Of a stretch of 64,000 nucleotides of DNA, positions 7,936 to 16,167 are shown piece after piece. The DNA lies in NCBI GenBank assembly GCA_963742315.1, contig CAVULE010000007.1:248001-312000 (forward strand), in the 5' to 3' direction. Position numbers and translations under genes: made by a program. Source of the DNA: AV69 sp963742315. Its GTDB lineage: Bacteria > Verrucomicrobiota > Verrucomicrobiia > Chthoniobacterales > UBA10450. Within the stretch, counting starts at the first letter, position 1. The number at the start of each line of letters is the position of its first letter. Below the pieces are notes generated by a model. The model was not told the DNA's origin and searched no databases. It was given only the letters and a program-made list of their open reading frames with translations.

Positions 7936-10292
7936 GGCTCCTTCTTCTGACAGAGCTTCTGGAAGCGCGGATCGTTGCGGATCGCGTCCCATTCCGCGCC
8001 CAGTTGCAGGTCGCTAACGGTGATGCTATCGGCGCTGGCTTTAGATAATGCTTGCTCCAATAATGGAAGCGCGTGATCTGCATCGCCTAACAAAGCGTAA
8101 CCTCGTGCCGCTGCGCTTTGCGAGTTGGGAAATTCCCATTGGTCATTGCGCGTCTTATCGTAAAGCTCGGCGATGAGCTTCTCGACTTCGGCGCGATTAT
8201 CCAGGCGAGCTTCCATATCGATGTAAAATTGCTGTAACACCGGAATAACTTCCTTCTCTTGCCGTGACTGTTCCAGATCCTTTCTGGCACGTTCGACATA
8301 AGGCAACGCCGCGGCTTGTTCTCTTTTGGCCAGGTAAAGAAGCGCTATGACTGTGCAAATGATGTGCTGCACGATCGGCGAATAATCTTTCGCGGAAGCG
8401 TCGATCGCTCGCGCCTGCGTGAGCATCTCATTAAATTGTCGGCGCGCGCCCAAGATGCTCATGAAGACTCCGAAAGTATTATCCTCGGGCGAAAGTTTCA
8501 GTTTGCTTACGATCGACCAGGCATCATCGAGATTGCCCTGAGCTAGATAAGTCTCAGCTTTGACTGCGCGGATGTTCGGATCGTTAGGCGCGATAGTTAA
8601 CGCGCGATCAAACATCGCGCGCGCCTCGTCGAACTTTCGCATCCCACGGTAGGTATTTCCCAGGTTCACCAGAATGTCCTCATTCAAAGGATCGAGCGCG
8701 CTGGCTTGCTCCATCCCGCGGATAGCCTGGTCGATCTTTCCCTGACGTCGTTGCACCAGGGCTATAAAGTAAGCGATGCCGCCATTGTTAGGCGCGGCCT
8801 CTTGCGCGGCAGTTAGGTGAGTAAGAGCGGTATCGTAATCGCGCAGACAATAATAGTCGAAAACGCCTTTGGCCATTTGCGTATCGGCCAGGTCAGGCGC
8901 GAGTCGCGAGGAAGTTTCCACGGCCGCGCGCGACTTTTCCTTATCCGACACGCCGGGGTCGTTGAAGTAATCCAAAGCTTCCGCCTGACCGAGAAGGGCC
9001 CAGGCCTGCGCATAGTTTGGATCGAGCTGAACGGCTTGTTCTAAGAGGCCACGCTGTTTCTTCGACGCCTCAATGCTTTGAGCGCCGCGCAGAGCTAGCG
9101 CGCGCAGATAGGCGTCGTAGGCCGCCGGATTCCTCGTTCCCACAAAGGCAATTTCTTTCTTCTCACGTCCGGTGAGTTTCGCTTCGAGCGACTCGGCAAT
9201 CTTCTGCGCCACGTCCGTTTCCACGCTGAAGATGTTACTCATGGAGCGATCGTAAGTATCTGCCCAAAGATGCTCGTCCTTCAGAGCGTTAATCAGTTGG
9301 ACGGTGATACGCACCTGATCGCCGCTCTTCTGCACGCTGCCTTCGAGGATGTTCGATACCCCGAGCTGCTGCGCGATCTCGCGCAAGTTATCCGGCGCGC
9401 TCTTGTATTTCTGCGTAGAGGTGCGCGAAATGACCTTTAAGTCTGCGATCTTGGAAAGCCGCGCCAGGATCTCATCCTGGATACCATCGGCGAAATAAGC
9501 GTTGCTCTTGTCTTCGCTCAGGCTTTCGAAAGGAAGAACGGCGATCGACTTCTCCGGAACTTTCGTGGCTGCCTCACCCGCGCGGTTATCCGATTTGGAG
9601 GCAATCGTCGTAACTTTCTGAGAAAGAGTAGTCCACCACCAGCCGATCCCGATAATCAACAGCACGGCGAGCGCGCCGACCCAAACGAATCTTCTGCTCG
9701 TAGGAGCGGCTGTCCCATTTCTGACTGCCGACTTCTGACCTCTGGTCTCTGATCTCTGCCGTTCCCACGGCAGCACGATCCGAAACAAATCCATCGGCAC
9801 GGAAATGTTTTTCAGCTCCGTTGGCGCCAGCTTCTCCAAACGCGTTTCGATCGCGTTATGAATCTGGCGTTCTACATCCATCGACACGCAGATTCCGCCC
9901 GCATTCGCTAAAGGTTGGACGCGTGAGGCAATGTTGACTCCATCCCCATAAACGTCGCCGCCGCGATGCACCACATCGCCAATGTGAATACCGATGCGAA
10001 CTTCGATGCGGCGATCTGGCGCGATATCAGAGTTGCGCCTGGCCAGCGCGCGCTGAATCTCAATTGCGCACTGAGCTGCTTCCAAAGCGCTGTTGAACTC
10101 GACCAGAAAAGCGTCGCCGATGGTTTTGATTTCGGTGCCGTTAAAGCGGGGAAAGATTTCGCGCAGCAGCGCCCGATGTTCTTCTAATAACTCGAGTGCC
10201 AGCTTGTCGTCGCGCTGCGATAGTGCGCTGTAGCCCACCATGTCGGTGAACATGATCGCTGCGAGTTTGCGCTGCTCAGTGGCGTTGGTCAT
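7932..10292 (-). CDS. class III adenylate/guanylate cyclase with TolB-like and TPR domains
   Basis: 786 residues. Cyclase homology domain at 1-175: metal Asp residues in FTDMVGYS and GDAFLVEF, the purine-contacting Lys in EIKTIGD, Asp in VYGDGVN, and the Asn/Arg pair in VNIASR are all present, so catalysis to a cyclic nucleotide is plausible. A linker with a heptamer-repeat insertion (about 178-191), one transmembrane helix (about 203-225), a TolB-like domain (about 248-390; SIAVLPFESLSEDKSNAYFA) and TPR repeats follow. The catalytic domain should face the cytoplasm and the TPR part the periplasm. Its ATG overlaps the stop of a 21-codon remnant upstream, and its own stop overlaps the next ATG. 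Confidence 0.9.
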   Translation of the reverse strand: MTNATEQRKLAAIMFTDMVGYSALSQRDDKLALELLEEHRALLREIFPRFNGTEIKTIGDAFLVEFNSALEAAQCAIEIQRALARRNSDIAPDRRIEVRIGIHIGDVVHRGGDVYGDGVNIASRVQPLANAGGICVSMDVERQIHNAIETRLEKLAPTELKNISVPMDLFRIVLPWERQRSETRGQKSAVRNGTAAPTSRRFVWVGALAVLLIIGIGWWWTTLSQKVTTIASKSDNRAGEAATKVPEKSIAVLPFESLSEDKSNAYFADGIQDEILARLSKIADLKVISRTSTQKYKSAPDNLREIAQQLGVSNILEGSVQKSGDQVRITVQLINALKDEHLWADTYDRSMSNIFSVETDVAQKIAESLEAKLTGREKKEIAFVGTRNPAAYDAYLRALALRGAQSIEASKKQRGLLEQAVQLDPNYAQAWALLGQAEALDYFNDPGVSDKEKSRAAVETSSRLAPDLADTQMAKGVFDYYCLRDYDTALTHLTAAQEAAPNNGGIAYFIALVQRRQGKIDQAIRGMEQASALDPLNEDILVNLGNTYRGMRKFDEARAMFDRALTIAPNDPNIRAVKAETYLAQGNLDDAWSIVSKLKLSPEDNTFGVFMSILGARRQFNEMLTQARAIDASAKDYSPIVQHIICTVIALLYLAKREQAAALPYVERARKDLEQSRQEKEVIPVLQQFYIDMEARLDNRAEVEKLIAELYDKTRNDQWEFPNSQSAAARGYALLGDADHALPLLEQALSKASADSITVSDLQLGAEWDAIRNDPRFQKLCQKKEP
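9720..9761. repeat. six-unit heptamer repeat inside cyclase gene
   Basis: Six imperfect 7-base units (TCTGACT, GCCGACT, TCTGACC, TCTGGTC, TCTGATC, TCTGCCG) inside the linker between the cyclase domain and the membrane helix. 42 bases keep the frame; they encode Arg/Ser/Glu-rich residues about 178-191. Confidence 0.65.
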
Positions 10293-10354
10293 AGATCATC
10301 TGTCTTGTAAACGTTGCGCCGCTTCAGTTCGGCAAGGAAGTTGCGCGAGTTCAC
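10289..10354 (-). pseudogene. 21-codon remnant of a membrane TolB-like gene
   Basis: A tiny frame, GTG start and TGA stop, encoding NSRNFLAELKRRNVYK plus five unrelated residues. The first 16 match the N-terminus of the membrane TolB-like/TPR protein two genes downstream (NLTKFLAELRRRHVYK). Its start overlaps the stop of the preceding cyclase gene (GTGA) and its stop overlaps the ATG of the next (ATGA), so ribosomes could pass from one large gene to the other through it. The simplest reading is an internal deletion that removed all but the ends of a full-length gene while keeping translational coupling. Confidence 0.7.
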
Positions 10355-12822
10355 GGATTTGTTCCGGCCGTCTTCTTGGGCGCCAATGAAACCACAAGTT
10401 TTTCGAAGCGTGGATCGCCGCGCAGAGAATCCCAGGTTGGATCAAGTTTGAGCTCGCCATAGGTGATGCCGTTCGGTGCTTTGGCCGCGATGGCAAGTTG
10501 GTCGAGCGCGAGATCCTTTTCCCCGAGCCAGGTGTAAATCAAAGCGAGATAGCTGACCAAGCCGGCTCCGTCCCACGCGTCTTTCGAAAGCGGCAGCAAT
10601 TCACAAGCGCGTTTTCCTTCCGCGATGGCGTCATCGTGGCGGCCGAGGCCGGCATCGATCGCGCCCAAATTACTCCAGGCTGGTGCATAGTCTGGTTGAT
10701 CGGAAACGTTTTTGGCCGCGGCCGTTCGCGCGGATGTGAATGCCTTTTTCGCGGCATCATCGTCTTTGAAACAATGTGCGACCAAACCGACGTGCCAGTC
10801 GCGCGGCCAGGACATGTCATAGCGCGAATCGACCGTGCCCTCGGACGGAATGAGGTCGAGCGCGCGCACCGCCGCAGCATGATCGCGCTCGGCCAGCGCA
10901 CATTGGACAAAAAAAGCCGCGACATGAGACGCCGTTTCCTTGCCCTCGGCGAGTATTTTGTGCAGTTCGGCTCGGAATGCACCGGTGTCGGCCCGTTCCT
11001 CGTAGGAGAAGGACGCGAGCGCCGCTCGGGTGAAAGGATCTTTCGGGGACAATTCGGCCACTCGCTGAATCAACTCGACCGCTCGAGCATAGCGGCGCAG
11101 AGCGCCATAAGTGTAACCGGCTTCCTGCAACGTGGCGAAGTCACGCGGATCCAATTCAACCGCACGATCGAAGTTGCGAACCGAATCATCCCAGCGCGCC
11201 TGCCGGCGATCCACCGCGGCAATTAACGTAAAAAGCCGTGAGGAGTTTGGCAGTGATCTGCGCGCAAGTTCCAGCTCGGTCCGCGCGGTCTCATAGTCTC
11301 GAAATCCGTGATAGGCATAGTCAGCTTTCTGCATATGAACTTCTCCCGCGTCGGGATTGATGCGCTCGGCCTGCTTCAACGCGGCCAATGCCTGATCTCG
11401 CCGGCCGGGAGTGTGATCAAACCCGCCCCAGTAAAGATCGAGATTGATTTCGCAAATCAGGCAGTAGGCGAGATAGAAATTGGGATCACGTCTGACCGCT
11501 TCTTCCAGCAGACTGATTGCCTGAAACAACTCCGGTCCGGAGCCCGGATCATTCACCTGATTGTCCAATACACGGGCGCGCCGAAAGAGATCGCTCGCTA
11601 CCAGATCTTTTGTCGGTGCTTCCGCAATTGCCGCCTTTTCGTCCGGGGATAACCGAGCTTTTAGTTGCTCGGCGATAGTTTGCGCGATCTCGCTCTGAAT
11701 AGCGAACACATCGGCTAGATCGCGATCGTAGGTTTGCGCCCAAAGATGCGCGTCGTTACGGGCATCGATTAGCTGGGCGTTGACGCGGATTTTGTTCGCC
11801 GCCCGCTGCACGCTTCCTTCCAAGACGTGGGCGACGCCCAATTGTTTTCCGATCTCTCGCAGATTGCGCGTGTCCGCGTTGCGATATTGCATCACGCTGG
11901 TGCGACTGATCACTTTCAGATCTGCCACCTTGGCCAGAGCAGTCAGGATTTCGTCCTGCACGCCGTCGGCGAAGAATGCGTTCTCCTTGCTTTCGCTTAG
12001 ATTTTCAAACGGCAATACCGCGATGCTCTTTTCCGGAATGGATTCCGCTGCGGCGAGACCGCGATGTTCGTCGACTGCGGTTGAAGATCCAGCTTCAGCG
12101 CGATGCGAGTGCGCTTGGCGCAGAATTGCCGGCGCAAAGATGAGCGCCACAATTGCGAGAACGAAGAGTAAACACGCAATCACCAAAATCGAGACCAGCG
12201 AGCGCTTTCGCTGGAAGGATGACGATCCGATTTCTTTTTTGTTCCCCTGGATCTTTGTCGGTGGGATGGGGTTGCCAACAACATCGGCGTAAAAATTCAC
12301 GACCGATACCACCTGGCCGTGCTTCACCTCCACATCGCCGAGGTCGTGAAGATAAGGCTGCCACCGGCGTGATTGGGCCAGATCATCCGCCACCCGTTTG
12401 GAAACCAGGATGTGGCCGGCATCTCCGCAATCCATGATTCGTTGGGCGACATTGATCCCGGCGCCGGCGATGTTTTCGCGTTGGTTGACATCAGCCACGT
12501 GATGGACCGGTCCGCTGTGAATTCCCATTCGCACCGGTAGGCTTGGTTTTGCGCGCAAGGCTTGAGCGATTTCCAGTGCGCATTCCACCGGCTCTTCCTC
12601 CGATCCGGTAAACACCAGTGCCATACCATCGCCGGTCGGAAGGAAGACCAGCTGACTGGCTGCTTGTGCGGCTTGCGCTGTCTCAGTTCTCCGCACGATC
12701 GCATTTAGCTCTTGCAACGCCTCCGGTTGTTCATCGGTGCTCAGCTTTGAGTATCCGACGATGTCGATGAAAAGGACGTGCGCGATCTCCAGGCGCAGTT
12801 TCGTTTTTTGTTCATAGGCCAT
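10351..12822 (-). CDS. class III cyclase-like protein with TolB-like and TPR domains
   Basis: 823 residues, first gene of the array. The cyclase homology domain (about 1-195) has the metal Asp residues (FIDIVGYSKLS; TGDGMALVF) and the Asn/Arg pair (INVAQR). The positions that normally read the purine (Lys and Asp in the next gene) are Leu (LPTGDG) and Ala (IAGAGIN), so substrate choice or activity may differ. One transmembrane helix (about 210-232) is followed by a TolB-like domain (about 265-400; SIAVLPFENLSESKENAFFA) and TPR repeats. The overall plan equals that of the next gene, suggesting tandem duplication followed by divergence. Confidence 0.88.
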   Translation of the reverse strand: MAYEQKTKLRLEIAHVLFIDIVGYSKLSTDEQPEALQELNAIVRRTETAQAAQAASQLVFLPTGDGMALVFTGSEEEPVECALEIAQALRAKPSLPVRMGIHSGPVHHVADVNQRENIAGAGINVAQRIMDCGDAGHILVSKRVADDLAQSRRWQPYLHDLGDVEVKHGQVVSVVNFYADVVGNPIPPTKIQGNKKEIGSSSFQRKRSLVSILVIACLLFVLAIVALIFAPAILRQAHSHRAEAGSSTAVDEHRGLAAAESIPEKSIAVLPFENLSESKENAFFADGVQDEILTALAKVADLKVISRTSVMQYRNADTRNLREIGKQLGVAHVLEGSVQRAANKIRVNAQLIDARNDAHLWAQTYDRDLADVFAIQSEIAQTIAEQLKARLSPDEKAAIAEAPTKDLVASDLFRRARVLDNQVNDPGSGPELFQAISLLEEAVRRDPNFYLAYCLICEINLDLYWGGFDHTPGRRDQALAALKQAERINPDAGEVHMQKADYAYHGFRDYETARTELELARRSLPNSSRLFTLIAAVDRRQARWDDSVRNFDRAVELDPRDFATLQEAGYTYGALRRYARAVELIQRVAELSPKDPFTRAALASFSYEERADTGAFRAELHKILAEGKETASHVAAFFVQCALAERDHAAAVRALDLIPSEGTVDSRYDMSWPRDWHVGLVAHCFKDDDAAKKAFTSARTAAAKNVSDQPDYAPAWSNLGAIDAGLGRHDDAIAEGKRACELLPLSKDAWDGAGLVSYLALIYTWLGEKDLALDQLAIAAKAPNGITYGELKLDPTWDSLRGDPRFEKLVVSLAPKKTAGTNP

Positions 12823-12890
12823 ATGCGATCGATTGCCAGGACGATAACGCTAACGATTCATCGCTTACGGCTTTATGGCTGCGGCGACGC

Positions 12891-13140
12891 ATGGACTCGA
12901 GTTCGGACATTTTCCTCCTCGGCAATCATGATGCAGCTTATATGCTTTCAAACGATCCACAGCTCTATTCTCCCGGATTTACCAAAGCAAAAGCGAGTGC
13001 GATCCACCAAGTCCTTCGACCAGAACACTGGGCCAAATTTCAGCTAGTCCATTATGAACAGGACCTGGCTCATCAGTCATGCAGGATTTCCTTCCACAAG
13101 CCATAATCTACAAATTGGGTTAGCGAAGCCCTCACTGCGA
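12891..13140 (+). pseudogene. metallophosphoesterase fragment, decayed
   Basis: The frame from 12891 reads DIFLLGNHDAAYML and then about 45 plausible residues; GNHD is the calcineurin-like phosphoesterase metal motif. At about 13067 a one-base shift is needed to continue as WLISHAGF, another family landmark, after which similarity ends. Both the N-terminal metal motif (DxH, GDxxD) and the C-terminal GHTP-type motif are absent, so only the middle of the gene survives. It sits in an otherwise empty 500-base gap upstream of a basic-protein gene. Confidence 0.5.
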
Positions 13141-13323
13141 CTGTCCAGAAAGTGAGCGACCAGATCGCCCTTAGCAAACCTGCACCACAGTTAGTCGGTA
13201 ACCCTTGAATAGCGCGTACTGAATCGCCGTCGCGATCGCGATGATGTATAGAGTTGGAAGCCACGGTTGCTTTAACAATTTGTCCCTTCTGCCTGCTCGG
13301 CTGGCGGCGTACAATGATATTGA

Positions 13324-13653
13324 ATGGACTTATCACTTAGGCAGTTGAAACAAGCGGTTTCCTTACGCCGCCAGATCGATGCTCTCGAGCGACGGTTCGC
13401 AGGTTTAGTTGGCGGCGGCCGCGCTACTACCGGCGCGGGCGCGAAAACCGGAGGCGGCAGGCAACGAAGATGGCGAACTATGTCCGCGGCCACGCGAGCT
13501 AAAATCGCAGCGGCTGCACGCGCCCGTTGGGCTCGAGCGAGAGGTGGACGTAAGGCTGGAGGTGGGGGCAAAAAGGCACGGCGTCGCGGCCGCATATCTG
13601 CCGGCGCAAAGCGCAAGGGCAGCGGAGATACTGGCCCGAAAGGCTGGTTGTAG
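13324..13653 (+). CDS. small basic, Ala/Gly/Arg/Lys-rich protein
   Basis: 109 residues, very basic. An N-terminal amphipathic helix (LRQLKQAVSLRRQIDALERR) is followed by a Gly-rich linker, a central MSAATRAKIAAAARARWARA helix, and a low-complexity Gly/Lys/Arg tail. The central motif (MSxAxRxKIAAAxRARWA) recurs in small proteins of Verrucomicrobiota and other soil bacteria and looks like a nucleic-acid-binding helix. Histone-H1-like or nucleoid roles are possible but unproven. Low complexity makes coding potential harder to judge, though the first 35 residues and the central motif support a real gene. Confidence 0.6.
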   Translation: MDLSLRQLKQAVSLRRQIDALERRFAGLVGGGRATTGAGAKTGGGRQRRWRTMSAATRAKIAAAARARWARARGGRKAGGGGKKARRRGRISAGAKRKGSGDTGPKGWL

Positions 13654-13663
13654 ATTCGACGAT

Positions 13664-14071
13664 ATGCAACTTAAAGAAGCAAAAGAGGCGTTTTACGATT
13701 CGAGTGCAACCCTTAGTGAAAACACGCGAAAGCTGGTTTTTGCCGGTATTGCAATCATTTGGATTTTAAAAGTATCGGACAAGAATGCGGGCGGCATACC
13801 ATTCTCATCGATCCTTTTTCGTCCGCTTTTTCTATTTGTGTGGGCGCTAGGTTTCGACCTGCTTCAATATTTTTACAAGACAGTGTCTTGGTGGTTCTAC
13901 CATAAAGCAAAACATCAGAGCGGGTTAGCTGAGGATGCAATGATAGACCCTCCGACGGCGCTGACGCTGCCGACTTGGTTTTTCTTTCTAGCAAAGCTCG
14001 GCTGTTGCGTGGCCGCTTATATCTTCGTTCTGGGTTACATCTGGAAAGGATTGCAGCAGGTGCACTCATAA
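13664..14071 (+). CDS. hypothetical integral membrane protein
   Basis: 135 residues with about four hydrophobic segments: LVFAGIAIIWIL, FLFVWALGFDLLQYFY, FFFLAKLGCCVAAYIFVLGY, and a weaker stretch between the first two. No conserved motif is recognised. The frame stays open upstream to 13409, but that part is the shadow of the basic-protein gene, so the ATG at 13664, 11 bases past that gene's stop, is taken as the start. Lower GC and many aromatic residues compared with neighbours are compatible with accessory origin. Confidence 0.6.
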   Translation: MQLKEAKEAFYDSSATLSENTRKLVFAGIAIIWILKVSDKNAGGIPFSSILFRPLFLFVWALGFDLLQYFYKTVSWWFYHKAKHQSGLAEDAMIDPPTALTLPTWFFFLAKLGCCVAAYIFVLGYIWKGLQQVHS

Positions 14072-14437
14072 ATCGTGCCTGCCAGCCGTCACTGGAATAA
14101 AAAGCGACGGCACTCCGAAGCAACGAAGCATGAAAGGGAATCTTTAGTGGTAATGAAGCATCCCAATCAAGTGGATTGCTACGATTCAGGCGGGCCGAAG
14201 TAGGCAGCCTCGGGGGGTGTAGAGCTCGCACATCTGGGCGTCAATCGCTGCTTCCTCTCTTTGGGCCTCATGGTACCGATCGATCATGCGATTGAGCTGC
14301 CTCCGGCTGGACCGGGGTTGAGCTTTTGCACGACGGCCTTGTTGAAGTAGTCGGCTTGGGTCATGGGACTGCCGTCTTCCTTCTTCCAGCTTCGCCCTGC
14401 CATTTGCCTCTCAGCCCTGCATCAAAACCTTCTCCCC
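14072..14437. other. gap without a clear gene
   Basis: No convincing gene. On the minus strand two short overlapping frames read protein-like pieces (around 14394-14290, SWKKEDGSPMTQADYFNKA; and around 14290-14190, NRMIDRYHEAQREEAAID), which may be debris of a mobile gene. I could not assign a family. The left boundary of the integrative element probably lies here or in the preceding membrane-protein gene. Confidence 0.35.
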
Positions 14438-15359
14438 CTACAACAACTGCCTCCTCAGGACATCGCCAATTAATTGCATTAGCACACTGTTGCGCACGCC
14501 TTTCCGATCGATCGGATAACGAGTCAAGATAGCCTCGATTATAGGCTTCGTACTAATCGAGTAGGTAGTAAGGAAGTAATTGTTTGTGCTTTTATGTAGG
14601 GAAAGTGCATTGTTATTGCTAGGAGAAGCACAGGTAACTTTCCCTACACCACTACTCCATGTTCGTGGCAACGTTTCCAACAGTGGCTTTATCGTTTCCG
14701 CTTCAATCAGTGAAGCAGTGCCTGTCTTTGGGTTGAGCGTTCCCGGTGCACGGATGCCCTTGCCCACACGCTGCGATTCCGCGCGCTCATTGGGAAACGT
14801 CTCACAGATGCCGTCTGCAATCGGCGCTCCAATCCACTGGCAGACCTGCTTCAAAAGGTACTATCCACTCACTGATGGGATACAGGTCCCGAGTGAAGAT
14901 AAATAAATGGTAGCCGTTGCCGGATGCGCAAAGGACCAGGTAAAGTTGCGGATGGTGCAGTAAAAGAGAGAAGGCTTGTAACGACCATTTCCGCGCTTGT
15001 TCGCGCTCCCCATTGTGATCATCAAAATCAATCGCAGCCCAGCGGGACTTGCCTTCTGCATTTGATGGGTAAAACCCTATAGCTGTCTTTACTTTAACTT
15101 TTTCGGTAATGCTCGCCCAAGCCCAAGCTGCTCGTTTATCAGCCCGACACTTCGTTGCTTTCGCAAATCGAGCCTGCCCATTTTCTCTGTCTGTCCAAGC
15201 TACGAGGAAATGCGTCAACGGATTCCCATTCAGCATGTGTTCACACACGGCCAGAAAGTCGGCTTCGCTCCAAACCACGTCAGCCCGTCTTGCTTGGCCG
15301 ACGAGATAACAATTGTTAGCAAGCGTCGGCAGTCGTGGCTTGTCTAACGGTTTTAGCAC
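14438..15359 (-). CDS. archaeo-eukaryotic primase-like protein (frameshifted)
   Basis: Two overlapping frames joined by one extra base near 14855-14860 give about 307 residues. The N-terminal part has the hallmarks of AEP-type primase domains in mobile elements: GFYPSNAEGKSRWAAIDFDD holds a candidate catalytic D-x-D, and LCASGNGYHLFIF supplies the S-x-x-x-x-H strand. The second frame continues with ETFPNE and GKGIRAPG, resembling the E-x-F-P and IRxPG segments of that family. The GTG start overlaps the stop of the upstream gene by 7 bases. Expected role: replication priming of the integrated element. The frameshift would inactivate it unless it is a sequence error. Confidence 0.62.
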
Positions 15360-15772
15360 GGTCGCTTGTCGGTTTTTCGTGAAATGATCTCGAGCAGTTT
15401 CCGAAACGCCGCTTCCATGTGCTGAGCGGTGAAACCGTCCACGCCCCACGCCTCTGAGTTTGGATAAACCTCGGCCGCCTCTACTATTCTGCCGTCGATC
15501 TCAAAACCTTCGCGTCGGCGGATGCGAATGACCTCGTAGCAGACACTCGGATTATGGCAGCCAGTCCGGGTTTGCTCGTAGACCGCAGCGTTACCGTCGC
15601 GCATGATCTGTCGGTAATTGAATCCGTCGCGCCGAAATTGCTTCGGCAATGGTTTGTAGAAACGGCATTTCTTACCCCCAGCCTCAGCCGTAGCGCGCGT
15701 TTTTGCAGTCACCGGCGGCATCAAGTCGCCGACAGCCGGCAAAGCGTGTTTTACGTTTGACGTTCCGCTCAC
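15353..15772 (-). CDS. hypothetical protein of the integrative element
   Basis: 139 residues, soluble. After a variable 35-residue N-terminus comes a well-structured stretch (PKQFRRDGFNYRQIMRDGNA, then AVYEQTRTG and YEVIRIRRREGFEIDGR). It ends with a helix AAFRKLLEIISRK. I do not recognise the family. It is coupled on both sides: its GTG overlaps the stop of the HTH gene (GTGA) and its stop overlaps the start of the primase-like gene. It is therefore probably a replication-module accessory protein. Confidence 0.65.
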   Translation of the reverse strand: MSGTSNVKHALPAVGDLMPPVTAKTRATAEAGGKKCRFYKPLPKQFRRDGFNYRQIMRDGNAAVYEQTRTGCHNPSVCYEVIRIRRREGFEIDGRIVEAAEVYPNSEAWGVDGFTAQHMEAAFRKLLEIISRKTDKRPC

Positions 15773-16122
15773 GATTGCCCGCCCTCATTCTCCCTTTGAG
15801 TTTCCGCCTTAGGCTGCGGATTGTATTGGGCAGCGCGTGAAAGAAACCGATCAAGTTCGCTGCGCGGAATCATCATCCGCCCGGCATCGGAGATCGGCTT
15901 TAGTCGCCCCGCATAAATCTGACGGTAAACAAAGGTCGCGGACTTGCCCAGTACCACTCCACACTCAAATGGAGTGAAAGCGAGTCGCTGAAAGCACTCC
16001 GCCAGAGCGCGCTTAGCGCGCTTACGTAGCGACCCTTTGCGTTTTGCTTTGTCTTTAGTTCGCGCAGAACGCGATTGCGTCTGCGCCCGTTGTCCATGAT
16101 CTACGCTGTCTATCATGAACAC
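15769..16122 (-). CDS. excisionase-family HTH DNA-binding protein
   Basis: 117 residues. A long basic N-terminus (Lys/Arg-rich, about 1-45) precedes a MerR/excisionase-type winged helix: FTPFECGVVLGKSATFVYRQ, then IYAGRLKPIS, GRMMIPRSELDRFL. This is the pattern of the small recombination-directionality and AlpA-like regulators encoded beside tyrosine integrases. It likely controls excision of the element and transcription of the primase-like genes that follow in the same operon. Confidence 0.75.
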   Translation of the reverse strand: MFMIDSVDHGQRAQTQSRSARTKDKAKRKGSLRKRAKRALAECFQRLAFTPFECGVVLGKSATFVYRQIYAGRLKPISDAGRMMIPRSELDRFLSRAAQYNPQPKAETQRENEGGQS

Positions 16123-16167
16123 TCATAGTATGCATCAAACTCCCTGAGAAAAGAAGGTGCTGTAGGA

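Noticed and set aside
10498..11226. 242-codon plus-strand frame opposite the cyclase/TPR gene
   Set aside because: Antisense shadow of a GC-rich TPR region; no protein-like motifs.
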